Assembly (NCBI GenBank): GCA_048262255.1
Contig: JBLXFH010000001.1
Span: forward strand, 1,426,001-1,490,000
Reading direction: 5' to 3'
Length of the DNA: 64,000 bases
Source: JABMNT01 sp048262255
Lineage (GTDB): Bacteria > Pseudomonadota > Alphaproteobacteria > Rhodospirillales > Casp-alpha2
The notes beneath the pieces were generated by a model. The model worked only from the letters and a program-made list of their open reading frames with translations, had not been told where the DNA came from and searched no databases. Numbering within the stretch: the stretch's first letter is position 1; every line of letters begins with the position of its first letter. Positions 50,790 through 59,879 of this stretch are shown here, piece after piece. A program made the translations under genes and the position numbers.

Positions 50790-51368
50790 ATGACTTTGAA
50801 ACAAACTCCATCGCAAACCGTCGGACCTTATTTTTCCTACGGGCTGGCGCCCAAGCAATATGGATATTCTTACCCGGAACTGGTTAATGGTGATCTGACG
50901 ACGGTCGATGTGGAAGGCACGCGCATTCGTCTTGAAGGCTGCGTTTATGATGGCGCCGGTGACATTGTCCCCGATGCATTGATCGAAATCTGGCAGGCCG
51001 ATGGGCAGGGGCGGTACGCGCATCCGGCGGACCCGCGGGCGACCAACAGTACATTCAAAGGGTTTGGCCGCTTTGGCACCGGGACTGATCCGGAGAACCG
51101 GTTCATTTTTGACACGGTCAAACCGGGTTCCGTCGATGGCAAGCAGGCACCGCATATCAATGTCATTGTGATGATGCGTGGGCTTTTGACCCACACCTAC
51201 ACACGGATTTATTTTGATGATGAACAGGCGGCGAATGCCAAGGATCCGATCTTGAATACGGTTGAAGAAGGCCGTCGCCATACGCTTATTGCGAAGGGCG
51301 AAGGTGCGGTCTACCGGTTTGATATTCGTATGCAGGGCAACAACGAAACCGTGTTTTTCGACGTATAA
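50790..51368 (+). CDS. pcaG: Protocatechuate 3,4-dioxygenase alpha subunit
   Basis: The 192-residue subunit has the intradiol dioxygenase fold but not the full iron ligands: SQTVGPYFSYGLAP near the start, EIWQADGQGRYAHPADPRA, and PHINVIVMMRGLL where the beta subunit has the iron His pair. It contributes to the active-site pocket in the heterodimer with PcaH. GGAGGATTGAGCC precedes the ATG. It is followed by pcaI after 38 bases. Confidence 0.95.
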   Translation: MTLKQTPSQTVGPYFSYGLAPKQYGYSYPELVNGDLTTVDVEGTRIRLEGCVYDGAGDIVPDALIEIWQADGQGRYAHPADPRATNSTFKGFGRFGTGTDPENRFIFDTVKPGSVDGKQAPHINVIVMMRGLLTHTYTRIYFDDEQAANAKDPILNTVEEGRRHTLIAKGEGAVYRFDIRMQGNNETVFFDV

Positions 51369-51406
51369 TTACGGTATAAATCAGCAAGCAGGGTTGGAGA
51401 CGATAT

Positions 51407-52261
51407 ATGGCTCAAATTATGGAGCTGAAAGAGGCTATTGCGGAATATGTCCACGATGGCGATTTTCTGGTGATGGAGGGGTTTACCCATTTGACACCGC
51501 ATGCCGCAGCGCATGAAATCCTTCGCCTGGGGGTGAAGGATTTAACCCTGTGCCGGATGACACCGGATATCATATATGACCAGTTTATCGGTCTGGGGCG
51601 GGTCAAAAAGATGATCTTTTCCTATGCCGGAAACCCCGGTGTTGGTTTGTTGTACCGGTTTCGCGACGCTGTGGAAAACCAGTGGCCGCAATCCCTCGAG
51701 TATGAGGAACATTCCCATGCCGCCATGGCCAATGCCTATGAAGCGGGGGCGGCCGGCCTGCCTTGCGCCGTCTTTCGTGGTTACCGGGGCGCCGAACTGG
51801 CGGACGTAAACCCCAACATCAAATCTATCATATGCCCGTTTACGGGTGAGAAATTGGCGGCAGTGCCCGCCATCAATGCCGATACCGCGATCATTCACGC
51901 GCAGCGCGCTTCAAAGAACGGCGACGTGATGATTGAAGGCATTGTCGGCGTTCAGAAAGAAGCGGTTTTGGGCGCTAAACACGCTATTGTCACGGTGGAA
52001 GAGATTGTTGACGATTTCAGTGATGCCTCGCGTAACGCAGTTATCCTGCCGGGCTGGACCATCGATGCGGTGGTCCATGCGCCAGGTGGGGCGCATCCGT
52101 CCTATGCGCACGGTTATTATGCCCGCGACAACGCATTTTTTGCCGATTGGAACCGGATTTCTCAGGATCGGGATTTGTTTCTGGAGTGGATGGACGAGCA
52201 TGTTCTGAAAGCCACTCCGGAAGCCTTCGCGGCCCATGGCAAGCAGGGAGCAAAAAAATGA
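51407..52261 (+). CDS. pcaI: 3-oxoadipate CoA-transferase subunit A (GctA-like)
   Basis: The 284-residue CoA-transferase alpha subunit is of the longer glutaconate-CoA-transferase-like form rather than the 230-residue form of Pseudomonas PcaI. It carries DGDFLVMEGFTHLTPHAAAH near 17-36 and KNGDVMIEGIVGVQKEAVLG. It works with PcaJ to move CoA from succinyl-CoA to 3-oxoadipate. The ATGA overlap with pcaJ indicates coupling. Position after pcaG and before pcaB supports the assignment over other CoA-transferases. Confidence 0.9.
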   Translation: MAQIMELKEAIAEYVHDGDFLVMEGFTHLTPHAAAHEILRLGVKDLTLCRMTPDIIYDQFIGLGRVKKMIFSYAGNPGVGLLYRFRDAVENQWPQSLEYEEHSHAAMANAYEAGAAGLPCAVFRGYRGAELADVNPNIKSIICPFTGEKLAAVPAINADTAIIHAQRASKNGDVMIEGIVGVQKEAVLGAKHAIVTVEEIVDDFSDASRNAVILPGWTIDAVVHAPGGAHPSYAHGYYARDNAFFADWNRISQDRDLFLEWMDEHVLKATPEAFAAHGKQGAKK

Positions 52262-53028
52262 GCGACGTCACATTAAGCGAAATCATGATGGTCACGGCAG
52301 CCCGTGCGCTCAAAAATACCGATGTCTGTTTTGTCGGAATTGGCCTGCCTTCCGAAGCCTGCAATCTGGCCCGGCTCACCCACGCCCCGGATATCACCTT
52401 GATTTATGAATCCGGTACCATTGGCACCAAACCGAATATCCTTCCCCTGTCCATTGGTGACGGAGAATTATGCGAGACCGCCGTGACCACAGTGTCCGTG
52501 CCGGAGATGTTTCGTTACTGGTTGCAAGGCGGACGCATTACGGTCGGCTTTCTTGGCGCGGCCCAACTCGATCGTTTTGGCAATATCAACACCACGGTGA
52601 TTGGCGATTATCACAATCCGAAAGTTCGCCTGCCGGGTGGTGGTGGTGCGCCGGAAATTGCCACCTCTTGCGGCGAAATTTTCATCACCGTCAAACATTC
52701 GAAACGGGCCTTTGTCGATAAGCTCGATTTTGTGACCTCCATTGGCCATGGCGATGGGCCTGGTCACCGTGAGCGGTTAGGCATTACCACCAAGGGCCCG
52801 ACCCGCATGGTCACCGATCTTTGTGTGATGGAACCGGACCCGGAAACCTGTGAGTTTCGGGTGACGTCCCTGCATCCGGGTGTGACCCGCGAGCAAGTGA
52901 TTGAGGCGACCGGCTGGCCGTTGAAGTTCGCCAATCAGGTGATTGAAACGGCGGCCCCGAATGCGGAAGAACTTGACGCTCTGCGGGCATTGAAACAACG
53001 TACCCTTGAGGCTCGTAAATCCGCATAA
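52258..53028 (+). CDS. pcaJ: 3-oxoadipate CoA-transferase subunit B
   Basis: The 256-residue beta subunit begins MSDVTLSEIMMVTAARALKN and has GIGLPSEACNLARLTHAP, YESGTIGTKP with the catalytic-glutamate region, and GGGGAPEIATSCGEIFITVK. The start is ATG 52258, overlapping the pcaI stop by four bases; a longer frame from 52147 runs through pcaI. It completes the CoA-transferase that yields 3-oxoadipyl-CoA. No thiolase (PcaF) follows. Confidence 0.92.
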   Translation: MSDVTLSEIMMVTAARALKNTDVCFVGIGLPSEACNLARLTHAPDITLIYESGTIGTKPNILPLSIGDGELCETAVTTVSVPEMFRYWLQGGRITVGFLGAAQLDRFGNINTTVIGDYHNPKVRLPGGGGAPEIATSCGEIFITVKHSKRAFVDKLDFVTSIGHGDGPGHRERLGITTKGPTRMVTDLCVMEPDPETCEFRVTSLHPGVTREQVIEATGWPLKFANQVIETAAPNAEELDALRALKQRTLEARKSA

Positions 53029-53049
53029 CACAAAAGGAAAGTTCGACCT

Positions 53050-54393
53050 ATGGCGGTATCACCATTTGATTCGATAATTCAGGGAGGGCTTTTTTCGGAT
53101 CCGGAAATCGCCCCGCTGTTTGCTGATGAGATGGTGGTCGATGCCATGGTCCGGGTCGAGGTGGCACTGGCCAACGTACAGGCAGCCATGGGCCTTATCC
53201 CAAAAGAGGCGGCCGCAAAAATTGAGAAAGCGGCGGCTGTGTTTCAGCCTGATTACCCGGAAATTGCGGCAAGCACGGAAGAATCGGGTGTCCCGATAAT
53301 TGCGTTGGTTAAACAATTGCGCAAAGCGGCCGGGGACGGTGGGCCCTATGTGCATTGGGGAGCCACCAGTCAGGATATCATCGATACAGGGCTGATCCTG
53401 CGCCTGAAAGAAACCCTTGTGGTGATTGATCGGCGGCTGGAGCTTGTATCGGGCAGACTGGCAGATCTGGCGGATACGCACCGCCAGACCGTGATGCTTG
53501 GGCGCACCCGTTCGCAACAGGCAATACCGACCACGTTCGGATTAAAGGCGGCCGGTTGGTTGGACGGCCTTATGAGCGCTGCGGACAATCTGAAGGATTT
53601 GCGGCCCCGTCTCTTGCGGGTCCAGTTTGGCGGTGCCGTGGGCACGCTGGCGGCTCTTGGCGGCCAGGGGCCGGCGGTTGCGGATAAGCTGGCTGGCGCC
53701 CTTGAATTGCTCCCCGCAATTGCTCCGTGGCACACTAACCGGACATCTCTTGTTGCCTTTGCCGATGCGCTTTCTCTGGTAACCGGTTGCCTTGGTAAAA
53801 TTGGTCAGGACATGGTTATGCTGAGCCAGACTGAGGTGGCCGAAGTGCAGCAATCGGGTGGTGGTGGGTCTTCGACCATGCCGCAAAAGTCCAATCCGGT
53901 TCGGGCCGAAACACTGGTCGCTCTGGCCCGAATGAACGCGGGGCTGGTCGGCAATATGCATCAGGCACAGCTTCAGGAACATGAGCGCGGTGGCCCCGGC
54001 TGGCAACTGGAAGAGCTGACGTTACCGCAGATGGTTGTCTCCTGTGGTGCGGCTTTACGGCAGATGGAGAAATTGCTGACTGGGCTGAACGTCAATTCAG
54101 ACCGGATGGCCCGCAATCTGGCTGCTGCAAACGGGCTTGTTCTGGCGGAAGCCGCTACCTTTGCTCTCGCAGCACATATGGACCGCTCCAGCGCACAGGC
54201 GCTGGTTAAAACGGCGGTAGGCGACGTGCTGAACACGGGGCAGAACCTGATGGATATCCTGAAGACAAAAACCGATGCGCCGGTTGACTGGCCCGCGCTC
54301 GCCGCTCCCGCCAACTATGTGGGGAGCAGCGAGGCGATTATTTCAAGGGTTCTCAAGCGCTACAACGAATCCTTTCAAAATCTGAAAGGTTGA
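53050..54393 (+). CDS. pcaB: 3-carboxy-cis,cis-muconate cycloisomerase
   Basis: The 447-residue member of the fumarase/aspartase superfamily has the family signature GSSTMPQKSNPVRAETLVAL (about 277-296) and VHWGATSQDIIDTGLILRLK near 101-120. It cyclises 3-carboxymuconate to 4-carboxymuconolactone, between PcaGH and PcaC. The upstream AAGGAAAG site supports the ATG at 53050. It is the last gene of the pca operon and converges on a chemoreceptor gene. Confidence 0.95.
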   Translation: MAVSPFDSIIQGGLFSDPEIAPLFADEMVVDAMVRVEVALANVQAAMGLIPKEAAAKIEKAAAVFQPDYPEIAASTEESGVPIIALVKQLRKAAGDGGPYVHWGATSQDIIDTGLILRLKETLVVIDRRLELVSGRLADLADTHRQTVMLGRTRSQQAIPTTFGLKAAGWLDGLMSAADNLKDLRPRLLRVQFGGAVGTLAALGGQGPAVADKLAGALELLPAIAPWHTNRTSLVAFADALSLVTGCLGKIGQDMVMLSQTEVAEVQQSGGGGSSTMPQKSNPVRAETLVALARMNAGLVGNMHQAQLQEHERGGPGWQLEELTLPQMVVSCGAALRQMEKLLTGLNVNSDRMARNLAAANGLVLAEAATFALAAHMDRSSAQALVKTAVGDVLNTGQNLMDILKTKTDAPVDWPALAAPANYVGSSEAIISRVLKRYNESFQNLKG

Positions 54394-54406
54394 TCGGGGG
54401 GCGGCT

Positions 54407-56092
54407 TCAGGCGGATTTAACGTCTTCAAGAAACGTCTTGATGAAACCCTGCAGCTTGGTCATCTCCATATTCAGGCCTTTTGAAGAATTGAGAACTTCC
54501 GCAGATACTGTCTTTGTTTTGTCGGCCGTTTCACTGACCACGTTAATGCTTGTTGAGACTTCAGCCGTTCCCTGGGAAGCGCCTTCAATGCTTGCCGAAA
54601 TTTCGTTCGTTGCAGCCCCTTGTTCTTCGACGGCGGCAGCAATGGTCGTCGCTATTTCACTGACGCCACCAATCGTTTCAGTGATTTTCTGGATTGAAAG
54701 AACTGCGGATTCCGTGGCTTGCTGAACACCCGCAACCTGACCGCTGATCTCATCCGTGGCCTTGGCGGTCTGGGTTGCCAGATTTTTCACTTCGGAAGCC
54801 ACAACGGCGAAGCCCTTGCCGGCGTCACCGGCTCGCGCCGCTTCGATGGTTGCGTTCAGAGCGAGAAGATTCGTTTGTTCCGCAATGTCTGTGATCAGGG
54901 AAATGACGTTGCCGATACGTTCTGCGGCTTCCGCCAGTTCCCGGACTTTTTCGCCTGCTGCTGTTGATTCTGAAACCGCATTGAGGCTGATTTCCGCAGA
55001 CCGTGAGGACTGGCGAGAAATTTCCTGAATGGAAGCAGACAATTCTTCGGTTGCGGCCGCAACGGACTGGACGTTGCTTGAGGCGTCCCCGGAGGCTTTG
55101 GTAACGGTTGCCGCCTGGGATGTTGTATCGTTTGCGGCACCCATCATGGTTTCCGCTGCCAGCTCCATCTGGCCTGCCGATGCATTAACGGATTGGAAGA
55201 CTTCATTCGCCGCATTGCCAAAATCAGAAGCCAGAGTGCTGATCCGTTCGGCACGAAGCCGTTGAGCCTCATCGACATGCTTTTGCTTTTCGGCCAGTTC
55301 CTTGCCCTCAATCATTTTGTCTTTAAAGAACTGCACAGCATTCGCCATGGTGCCGATTTCGTCGCCACGACCAATGCCTGGAATATCGACTTGCAATTCA
55401 TCTTCGGCAAGCTGGAGCATGGAATCAGCCATCAAGCCAATCGGTTTAGCAATGGCCTGAGATAAAATATATCCAAATAAAATGGACAACCCAAGCATGG
55501 CAAGCGCGCCGATTCCGAGAGCGAGCTTTGTCCCTGCGAAAGCGTTGTTTTTTGCTTCAGTTAGTTCAGCTAAGCTGGCAACCAGATCTGCTTGAAAACG
55601 GATGCTGGCAGCATTGATTTGCTCCATCAGTAAGGTTGGCTCGCCGGTTGCTTCAATAGCGCGGGCCTCGTTAACAGTGAGGTAGTTTCCCATAAGTTCG
55701 ATCTGGTGGGTGGCATATTTTGTTTCCCACTGATCAAAAAGACTTATGATGTTTTCGATATCTCTCAATTCATCTTCATCAGCTTTTGCCAGTTCGATGA
55801 CGTGATCTTTTGTGGCATGAAATTTTTTGTTCGTCTCTTTATAGACATCTAGTTGACCGCGGTTTCCAGTGATCTGGAACCCAAGAAGGGCTTCGCGCTG
55901 TTCTGTGATAAGTCCCAGCATATTGGATGCTTGCTGCGAAAACTTTGCTTGTGCGTCACTTTTCATATCGGCGTTTTCAACGGTTTTCAACGACAGCAAA
56001 GCAACAACGGAAACGGCGATCATAATCAGTAAAATGCCGCCGAATGCGAAAATAATTTTTTTCGAAATTTTCAAATTATTGATGAAATTCAT
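54407..56092 (-). CDS. Methyl-accepting chemotaxis protein
   Basis: The 561-residue receptor has TM1 (about 12-34), a helical periplasmic domain resembling CHASE3 (about 38-180), TM2 (about 189-211), a HAMP domain (about 212-265) and the cytoplasmic signalling domain whose hairpin tip holds NATIEAARAGDAGKGFAVVA. No CheR/CheB-tether pentapeptide ends the protein. GGAG lies upstream of the ATG. A small secreted protein is encoded 48 bases upstream on the same strand and may feed it ligand information. It neighbours pca genes, but a sensing link to aromatics is only suggestive. Confidence 0.95.
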   Translation of the reverse strand: MNFINNLKISKKIIFAFGGILLIMIAVSVVALLSLKTVENADMKSDAQAKFSQQASNMLGLITEQREALLGFQITGNRGQLDVYKETNKKFHATKDHVIELAKADEDELRDIENIISLFDQWETKYATHQIELMGNYLTVNEARAIEATGEPTLLMEQINAASIRFQADLVASLAELTEAKNNAFAGTKLALGIGALAMLGLSILFGYILSQAIAKPIGLMADSMLQLAEDELQVDIPGIGRGDEIGTMANAVQFFKDKMIEGKELAEKQKHVDEAQRLRAERISTLASDFGNAANEVFQSVNASAGQMELAAETMMGAANDTTSQAATVTKASGDASSNVQSVAAATEELSASIQEISRQSSRSAEISLNAVSESTAAGEKVRELAEAAERIGNVISLITDIAEQTNLLALNATIEAARAGDAGKGFAVVASEVKNLATQTAKATDEISGQVAGVQQATESAVLSIQKITETIGGVSEIATTIAAAVEEQGAATNEISASIEGASQGTAEVSTSINVVSETADKTKTVSAEVLNSSKGLNMEMTKLQGFIKTFLEDVKSA

Positions 56093-56140
56093 GTCAAGGC
56101 TCCGGTATTTTTATAATTACAGAAATAGGTGTCCATTCCG

Positions 56141-56740
56141 CTATTGTGCGTTCTGTCGCCTTGCCAGCTCGGTTAAATTGATTTCGACGGTTATGGCACC
56201 GATGGGTTGTGCCTCAGCGTTGTTGACCGTGAAGTTGGCTTGGGCGCGCCAGGTTTTTGTTCCTTCATGGAATTCGGCTTCATCAATAAAGATTGCTTTT
56301 GATCCGTTGGGAAAGGTTTTCTGAAACTTGGCTTCATCTCCTTGCCAGTAATCCGAAGTGATCGCGCTTTGGCCGACGTTCAGACCTAATTTGTCCATGA
56401 CAAACATTTCCGTATACAGGCCGCTTGATCCAGCCTGGATTTGAGTGAGATAGTTGGAGAGCGGATTGCTCAGGACTGCGGCGATAAGAGGCTGGTCATC
56501 TTGTTCCCGCTCGGTACGCCACTGTTTGTCAAGGACATCAATTTGATCGGAGTCCAACGAAACGAACCGTTTGTTCTGCGCTGCAACGGATATGCTGACA
56601 ACGGGTTTACTTACCCAATCCTGAATGGCTTTAATCTCGTTGTCGCCAATAATTGATGACGGTATGGCTGAGTCCTGAGCATAAGAAGAACTGCCTACTA
56701 AAATTAAAAATATGGATGTGGCGATGCCGTATATTTTCAT
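56141..56740 (-). CDS. Secreted Cache-like sensor protein upstream of the chemoreceptor
   Basis: The 199-residue product has a Sec signal peptide (about 1-21, ending SSYAQ) and then a soluble alpha-beta domain. Features such as GSSGLYTEMFVMDKLGLNVG, TSDYWQGDEAKFQKTF and the paired strands near WRAQANFTVN and IGAITVEINL resemble single Cache/PDC sensor domains, though here without a membrane anchor. AAGGATT precedes the ATG. It is first of a probable two-gene operon with the receptor at 54407. Confidence 0.8.
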   Translation of the reverse strand: MKIYGIATSIFLILVGSSSYAQDSAIPSSIIGDNEIKAIQDWVSKPVVSISVAAQNKRFVSLDSDQIDVLDKQWRTEREQDDQPLIAAVLSNPLSNYLTQIQAGSSGLYTEMFVMDKLGLNVGQSAITSDYWQGDEAKFQKTFPNGSKAIFIDEAEFHEGTKTWRAQANFTVNNAEAQPIGAITVEINLTELARRQNAQ

Positions 56741-57108
56741 ACGAAAAATCCTTATGTGACAAATCTGCTAAATGACCGAGGTGACTCCCCAATTGTTAAA
56801 CAAATGTAGCATATTGGTGTGTGCTACTTAATGGTTAAGTTGTTCACAGTTGTTTCAGCCTATTAATAATTTTTTATGTTTATTAAATGCTTGCATGAAT
56901 TGTTTTGTGCTTGCGAATGCCTGCATTTGTTTGGTTTCGCATGTTTAAAATTTTTGATGCAGTATTGGGAGGAAGTAGAGCCAGCCTATACCGTAAACAC
57001 GAATACATCAGTTTTAGAGATTGCTAATCATTCGCAACAATGTTATGCGATACGACAATAATAATCATTATCATTCGCATAATTAACAGCATGTTTCAGG
57101 AGAACACG
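56741..57108. other. Divergent AT-rich region before the iron-regulated operon
   Basis: This 368-bp gap holds a near-perfect Fur box at 57054-57072 and otherwise low-complexity AT-rich sequence. I see no credible gene: a 61-codon frame at 56876 has no ribosome site and an unusual Cys- and Leu-rich composition. Confidence 0.6.
57054..57072. promoter_or_regulatory. Fur box upstream of the imelysin operon
   Basis: GACAATAATAATCATTATC matches 17 of 19 positions of the classical Fur box GATAATGATAATCATTATC. It lies 37-55 bases upstream of the imelysin ATG, where Fur would block the promoter when iron is plentiful. Confidence 0.88.
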
Positions 57109-58380
57109 ATGCATTCTAAAAATATACTCGCGGGCACCCTTATAGGGGCTGCGCTTGTGCTGGGCGCGTTTCAGGCTCGGGCCGCCGACAGCAAAGCGGT
57201 CATAGAAACTTACGCCAATATCGCGCATGCCATGTATGAGGATTCCCTGATTACCGCGAAGAACTTGCAGGAAGCTGTCGGCGCGCTGGTCGCACATCCA
57301 TCAGAATCGCATTTGAAAGCCTCTCGTTCGGCCTGGTTGAAGGCACGTGCACCCTATCAGCAAACGGAAGGCCTGCGCTTCGGTAATGCAATGGTTGACG
57401 ACTGGGAAGGCAAAGTGAATGCCTGGCCGTTGGATGAAGGCCTGATCGACTATGTCGCTCCGTCATATGGGTCGACATCTGATGCCAACCCGGCATATAC
57501 GCTGAACGTCATTGCCAATAAAAAGCTACGCATCGGTCCGGATATGATCGATGCCACAAACATAACCAAGGAATTGCTTGCGGGTACCTTGCAGGAAGCC
57601 CAGGAAGTCGAATCAAACGTGGCGACGGGATATCATGCCATCGAGTTTTTGCTTTGGGGCCAGGATCTGAACGGCAACGGCCCGGGTTCCGGAAACCGTC
57701 CGGCAACAGATTTCGACACGAAAAACTGCACGGGCGGCAATTGCGACCGGCGGGCCGCTTATCTGACGGCGGCGACGGATCTTTTGCTGGATGACCTGAT
57801 GGAAATGGTTGTCGCCTGGGCACCCGGCGGTGCGGCGCGTGCAGATATCATGGGCAAATCGGAAGCTGATGGGCTTGCAACGATCCTGACCGGTCTGGGC
57901 AGTCTCTCCTATGGGGAACTGGCTGGCGAGCGGATTAAACTGGGCCTGATCCTGCATGATCCGGAAGAAGAACATGACTGCTTTTCCGACAATACCCACA
58001 ATTCCCACTACTACGATCAGGTTGGTATGATTGCGCTCTATAGCGGTTCCTATAAGCGGGTCAACGGGGCGATGGTCAAAGGCCCGTCGATCGCGGATCT
58101 GGCGGCAGAAAAGTCGGCAGAGGTGAAAGTTGCCCTTGATGGTTTGATGGCTGCCACATTGGCAAAAATGCAGGTCATGAAAGATACGGCAGATAGCGGC
58201 AAAATGGCCTATGACCAGATGATCGGTGAAGGCAATGATGCCGGAAACAAGATCATTCAGGAAGTGGTGGATGGGCTGGTTGCACAGACACGCGGTATCG
58301 AGAAACTGGTCGCGGCTCTTGGTCTGAATATTGCCATTGAAGGCTCAGACAGTCTGGATAATCCGGGTGCCGTGCAATAA
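57109..58380 (+). CDS. Imelysin-family iron-regulated protein (ICMP type)
   Basis: The 423-residue secreted protein has a signal peptide (about 1-25, ending FQARA) and the imelysin motif GxHxxE as G174-Y-H176-A-I-E179, followed by FLLWGQDLNGNGPGSG. Later His residues occur in DCFSDNTHNSHYYD. Imelysins bind iron or haem at the cell surface or periplasm and are induced by iron limitation. The start is ATG 57109 after AGGAGAACACG. It is the first gene downstream of the Fur box, and a shorter second imelysin lies in the same operon. Confidence 0.92.
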   Translation: MHSKNILAGTLIGAALVLGAFQARAADSKAVIETYANIAHAMYEDSLITAKNLQEAVGALVAHPSESHLKASRSAWLKARAPYQQTEGLRFGNAMVDDWEGKVNAWPLDEGLIDYVAPSYGSTSDANPAYTLNVIANKKLRIGPDMIDATNITKELLAGTLQEAQEVESNVATGYHAIEFLLWGQDLNGNGPGSGNRPATDFDTKNCTGGNCDRRAAYLTAATDLLLDDLMEMVVAWAPGGAARADIMGKSEADGLATILTGLGSLSYGELAGERIKLGLILHDPEEEHDCFSDNTHNSHYYDQVGMIALYSGSYKRVNGAMVKGPSIADLAAEKSAEVKVALDGLMAATLAKMQVMKDTADSGKMAYDQMIGEGNDAGNKIIQEVVDGLVAQTRGIEKLVAALGLNIAIEGSDSLDNPGAVQ

Positions 58381-58418
58381 AAAATCAATAACCCTTATGT
58401 AACAGAAAGACTTTTAGT

Positions 58419-59876
58419 GTGCGTATCACACGTCGAAGAGTCATTGGGATGGGCGCGGCTTTGGTCGCGCTCAATTCCGTTCCACTGCTGGCCAGCCCGC
58501 GGTTTGACGCCTCCCGGCCATTGCCGCCACGTCGCATGGGAGCACTTGCCGATGGAGGGCTGGTCGAAACATCGCTTCATGCCCGGGTCCGTCCAACGCG
58601 CCTGTTCGGGCAGGTAGATTTGCCTTTGTGGACCTATCACGAAGACATCCTTCCTGTCATCCGGGTTCCGCAGGGAGGCCGACTGAGAGCCTATTTCAAA
58701 AACGATCTGCCGGAACATTCCTCCATTCACTGGCATGGCATTCGCCTGCCAAATGCCATGGACGGCGTGCCTTATGTCACGCAGCAGCCCGTTAACCCCG
58801 GTGAAAGCCATGTTTATGACTTTGCCGTACCGGATAGCGGTTTGTTTCCTTTCCATTCCCACTGCAACACGGTTGAACAACTGGGCCGCGGGCTGGCCGG
58901 GGCGTTAATTGTCACAGGTGATGAAACCAAGCCCTATGACGCCGATTTGCTGTGCGTTATCAAGGATTGGCGACTGGCGGCGGATGGTCGCTTTACGGAT
59001 TTCTCTGAAGATGAGGGCGCTTCTCGGGCCGGTACATTTGGCACGTTGCGCAGTGTGAACTTTGAGCAGATACCGGTTATGGAAGCGCCTGCCGGGGGCG
59101 ATGTCCGTCTGCGTCTGATGAGTGTCGATAACAGCCGGGTCAACCAGATTGGTCTTGAAGGCAACGTCGAGGCTGCCGTCATCGCCACCGACGGGCAGGC
59201 GGTCGCTCCATTTCCGTTCAAGACCTGGCGGCTTGGTTCGGCCATGCGGCTTGATCTTTGTATCCGTATGCCAGAGCCGGGCGGGGAAGTGCGGGTTTAC
59301 GATTATTTCGCGCCACAGCCGGTCCTTCTCGCGACCATCCGGGCAAAAGGCCCTGCCCTGGAACGGGGGGAATTTAACCCGGCTCCGCTTTATGCCCCCG
59401 ATATCGCCGAGCCGGATTTGACGAACGCCATTTTCAAACGGATTGATTTTTCAGCAACGCCAGTCGCCTCTCCTCATTTTGTTGAGCTGCCGAATGGCGA
59501 GACAATGAATATTTCTGATTCCTTGTGTCTCTCTGACAAAACGTTTTGGGCGATCAATAAAACCACATGGCCGGAGGACGGCCACAAACGGCTGCCAGCC
59601 CCCATCCTCAATTTACAAAAAGACCGGACCTATGTCTTTGAATTGGTCAACGGGACGCCGCACATGCACCCGATCCATATTCATGGCCATACATTCCTTT
59701 ATCTGAAATCCAATAAAAATTCCCTACCCAAACATTTTGCTGATACGGTTTTGCTCAAACCAAAGGAGCGCATACATGTGGCGTTCAAGGCCGATAACCC
59801 GGGGGACTGGATGTTCCATTGCCATATCATCGAACATGCGGAAACCGGTATGATGAGCCTTTTAAGGGTCGTCTAG
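58419..59876 (+). CDS. Tat-exported multicopper oxidase
   Basis: The 485-residue cupredoxin enzyme begins MRITRRRVIGMGAALVALNS, a twin-arginine signal. The copper ligands are H104 and H106 (IHWHG), H146 and H148 (FHSHC), HMHPIHIHGH near 415-424, and HCH at 467-469 with H473 and axial M478. All four copper-binding motifs are intact, so laccase-like oxidation, possibly of ferrous iron or a metal chelate, is expected. The start is GTG at 58419. It lies in an imelysin operon under a Fur box. Confidence 0.95.
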   Translation: MRITRRRVIGMGAALVALNSVPLLASPRFDASRPLPPRRMGALADGGLVETSLHARVRPTRLFGQVDLPLWTYHEDILPVIRVPQGGRLRAYFKNDLPEHSSIHWHGIRLPNAMDGVPYVTQQPVNPGESHVYDFAVPDSGLFPFHSHCNTVEQLGRGLAGALIVTGDETKPYDADLLCVIKDWRLAADGRFTDFSEDEGASRAGTFGTLRSVNFEQIPVMEAPAGGDVRLRLMSVDNSRVNQIGLEGNVEAAVIATDGQAVAPFPFKTWRLGSAMRLDLCIRMPEPGGEVRVYDYFAPQPVLLATIRAKGPALERGEFNPAPLYAPDIAEPDLTNAIFKRIDFSATPVASPHFVELPNGETMNISDSLCLSDKTFWAINKTTWPEDGHKRLPAPILNLQKDRTYVFELVNGTPHMHPIHIHGHTFLYLKSNKNSLPKHFADTVLLKPKERIHVAFKADNPGDWMFHCHIIEHAETGMMSLLRVV

Positions 59877-59879
59877 CTG

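Noticed and set aside
56876..57061. A 61-codon frame in the iron-operon intergenic region
   Set aside because: No ribosome site, odd Cys- and Leu-rich composition, and it runs into the Fur box.
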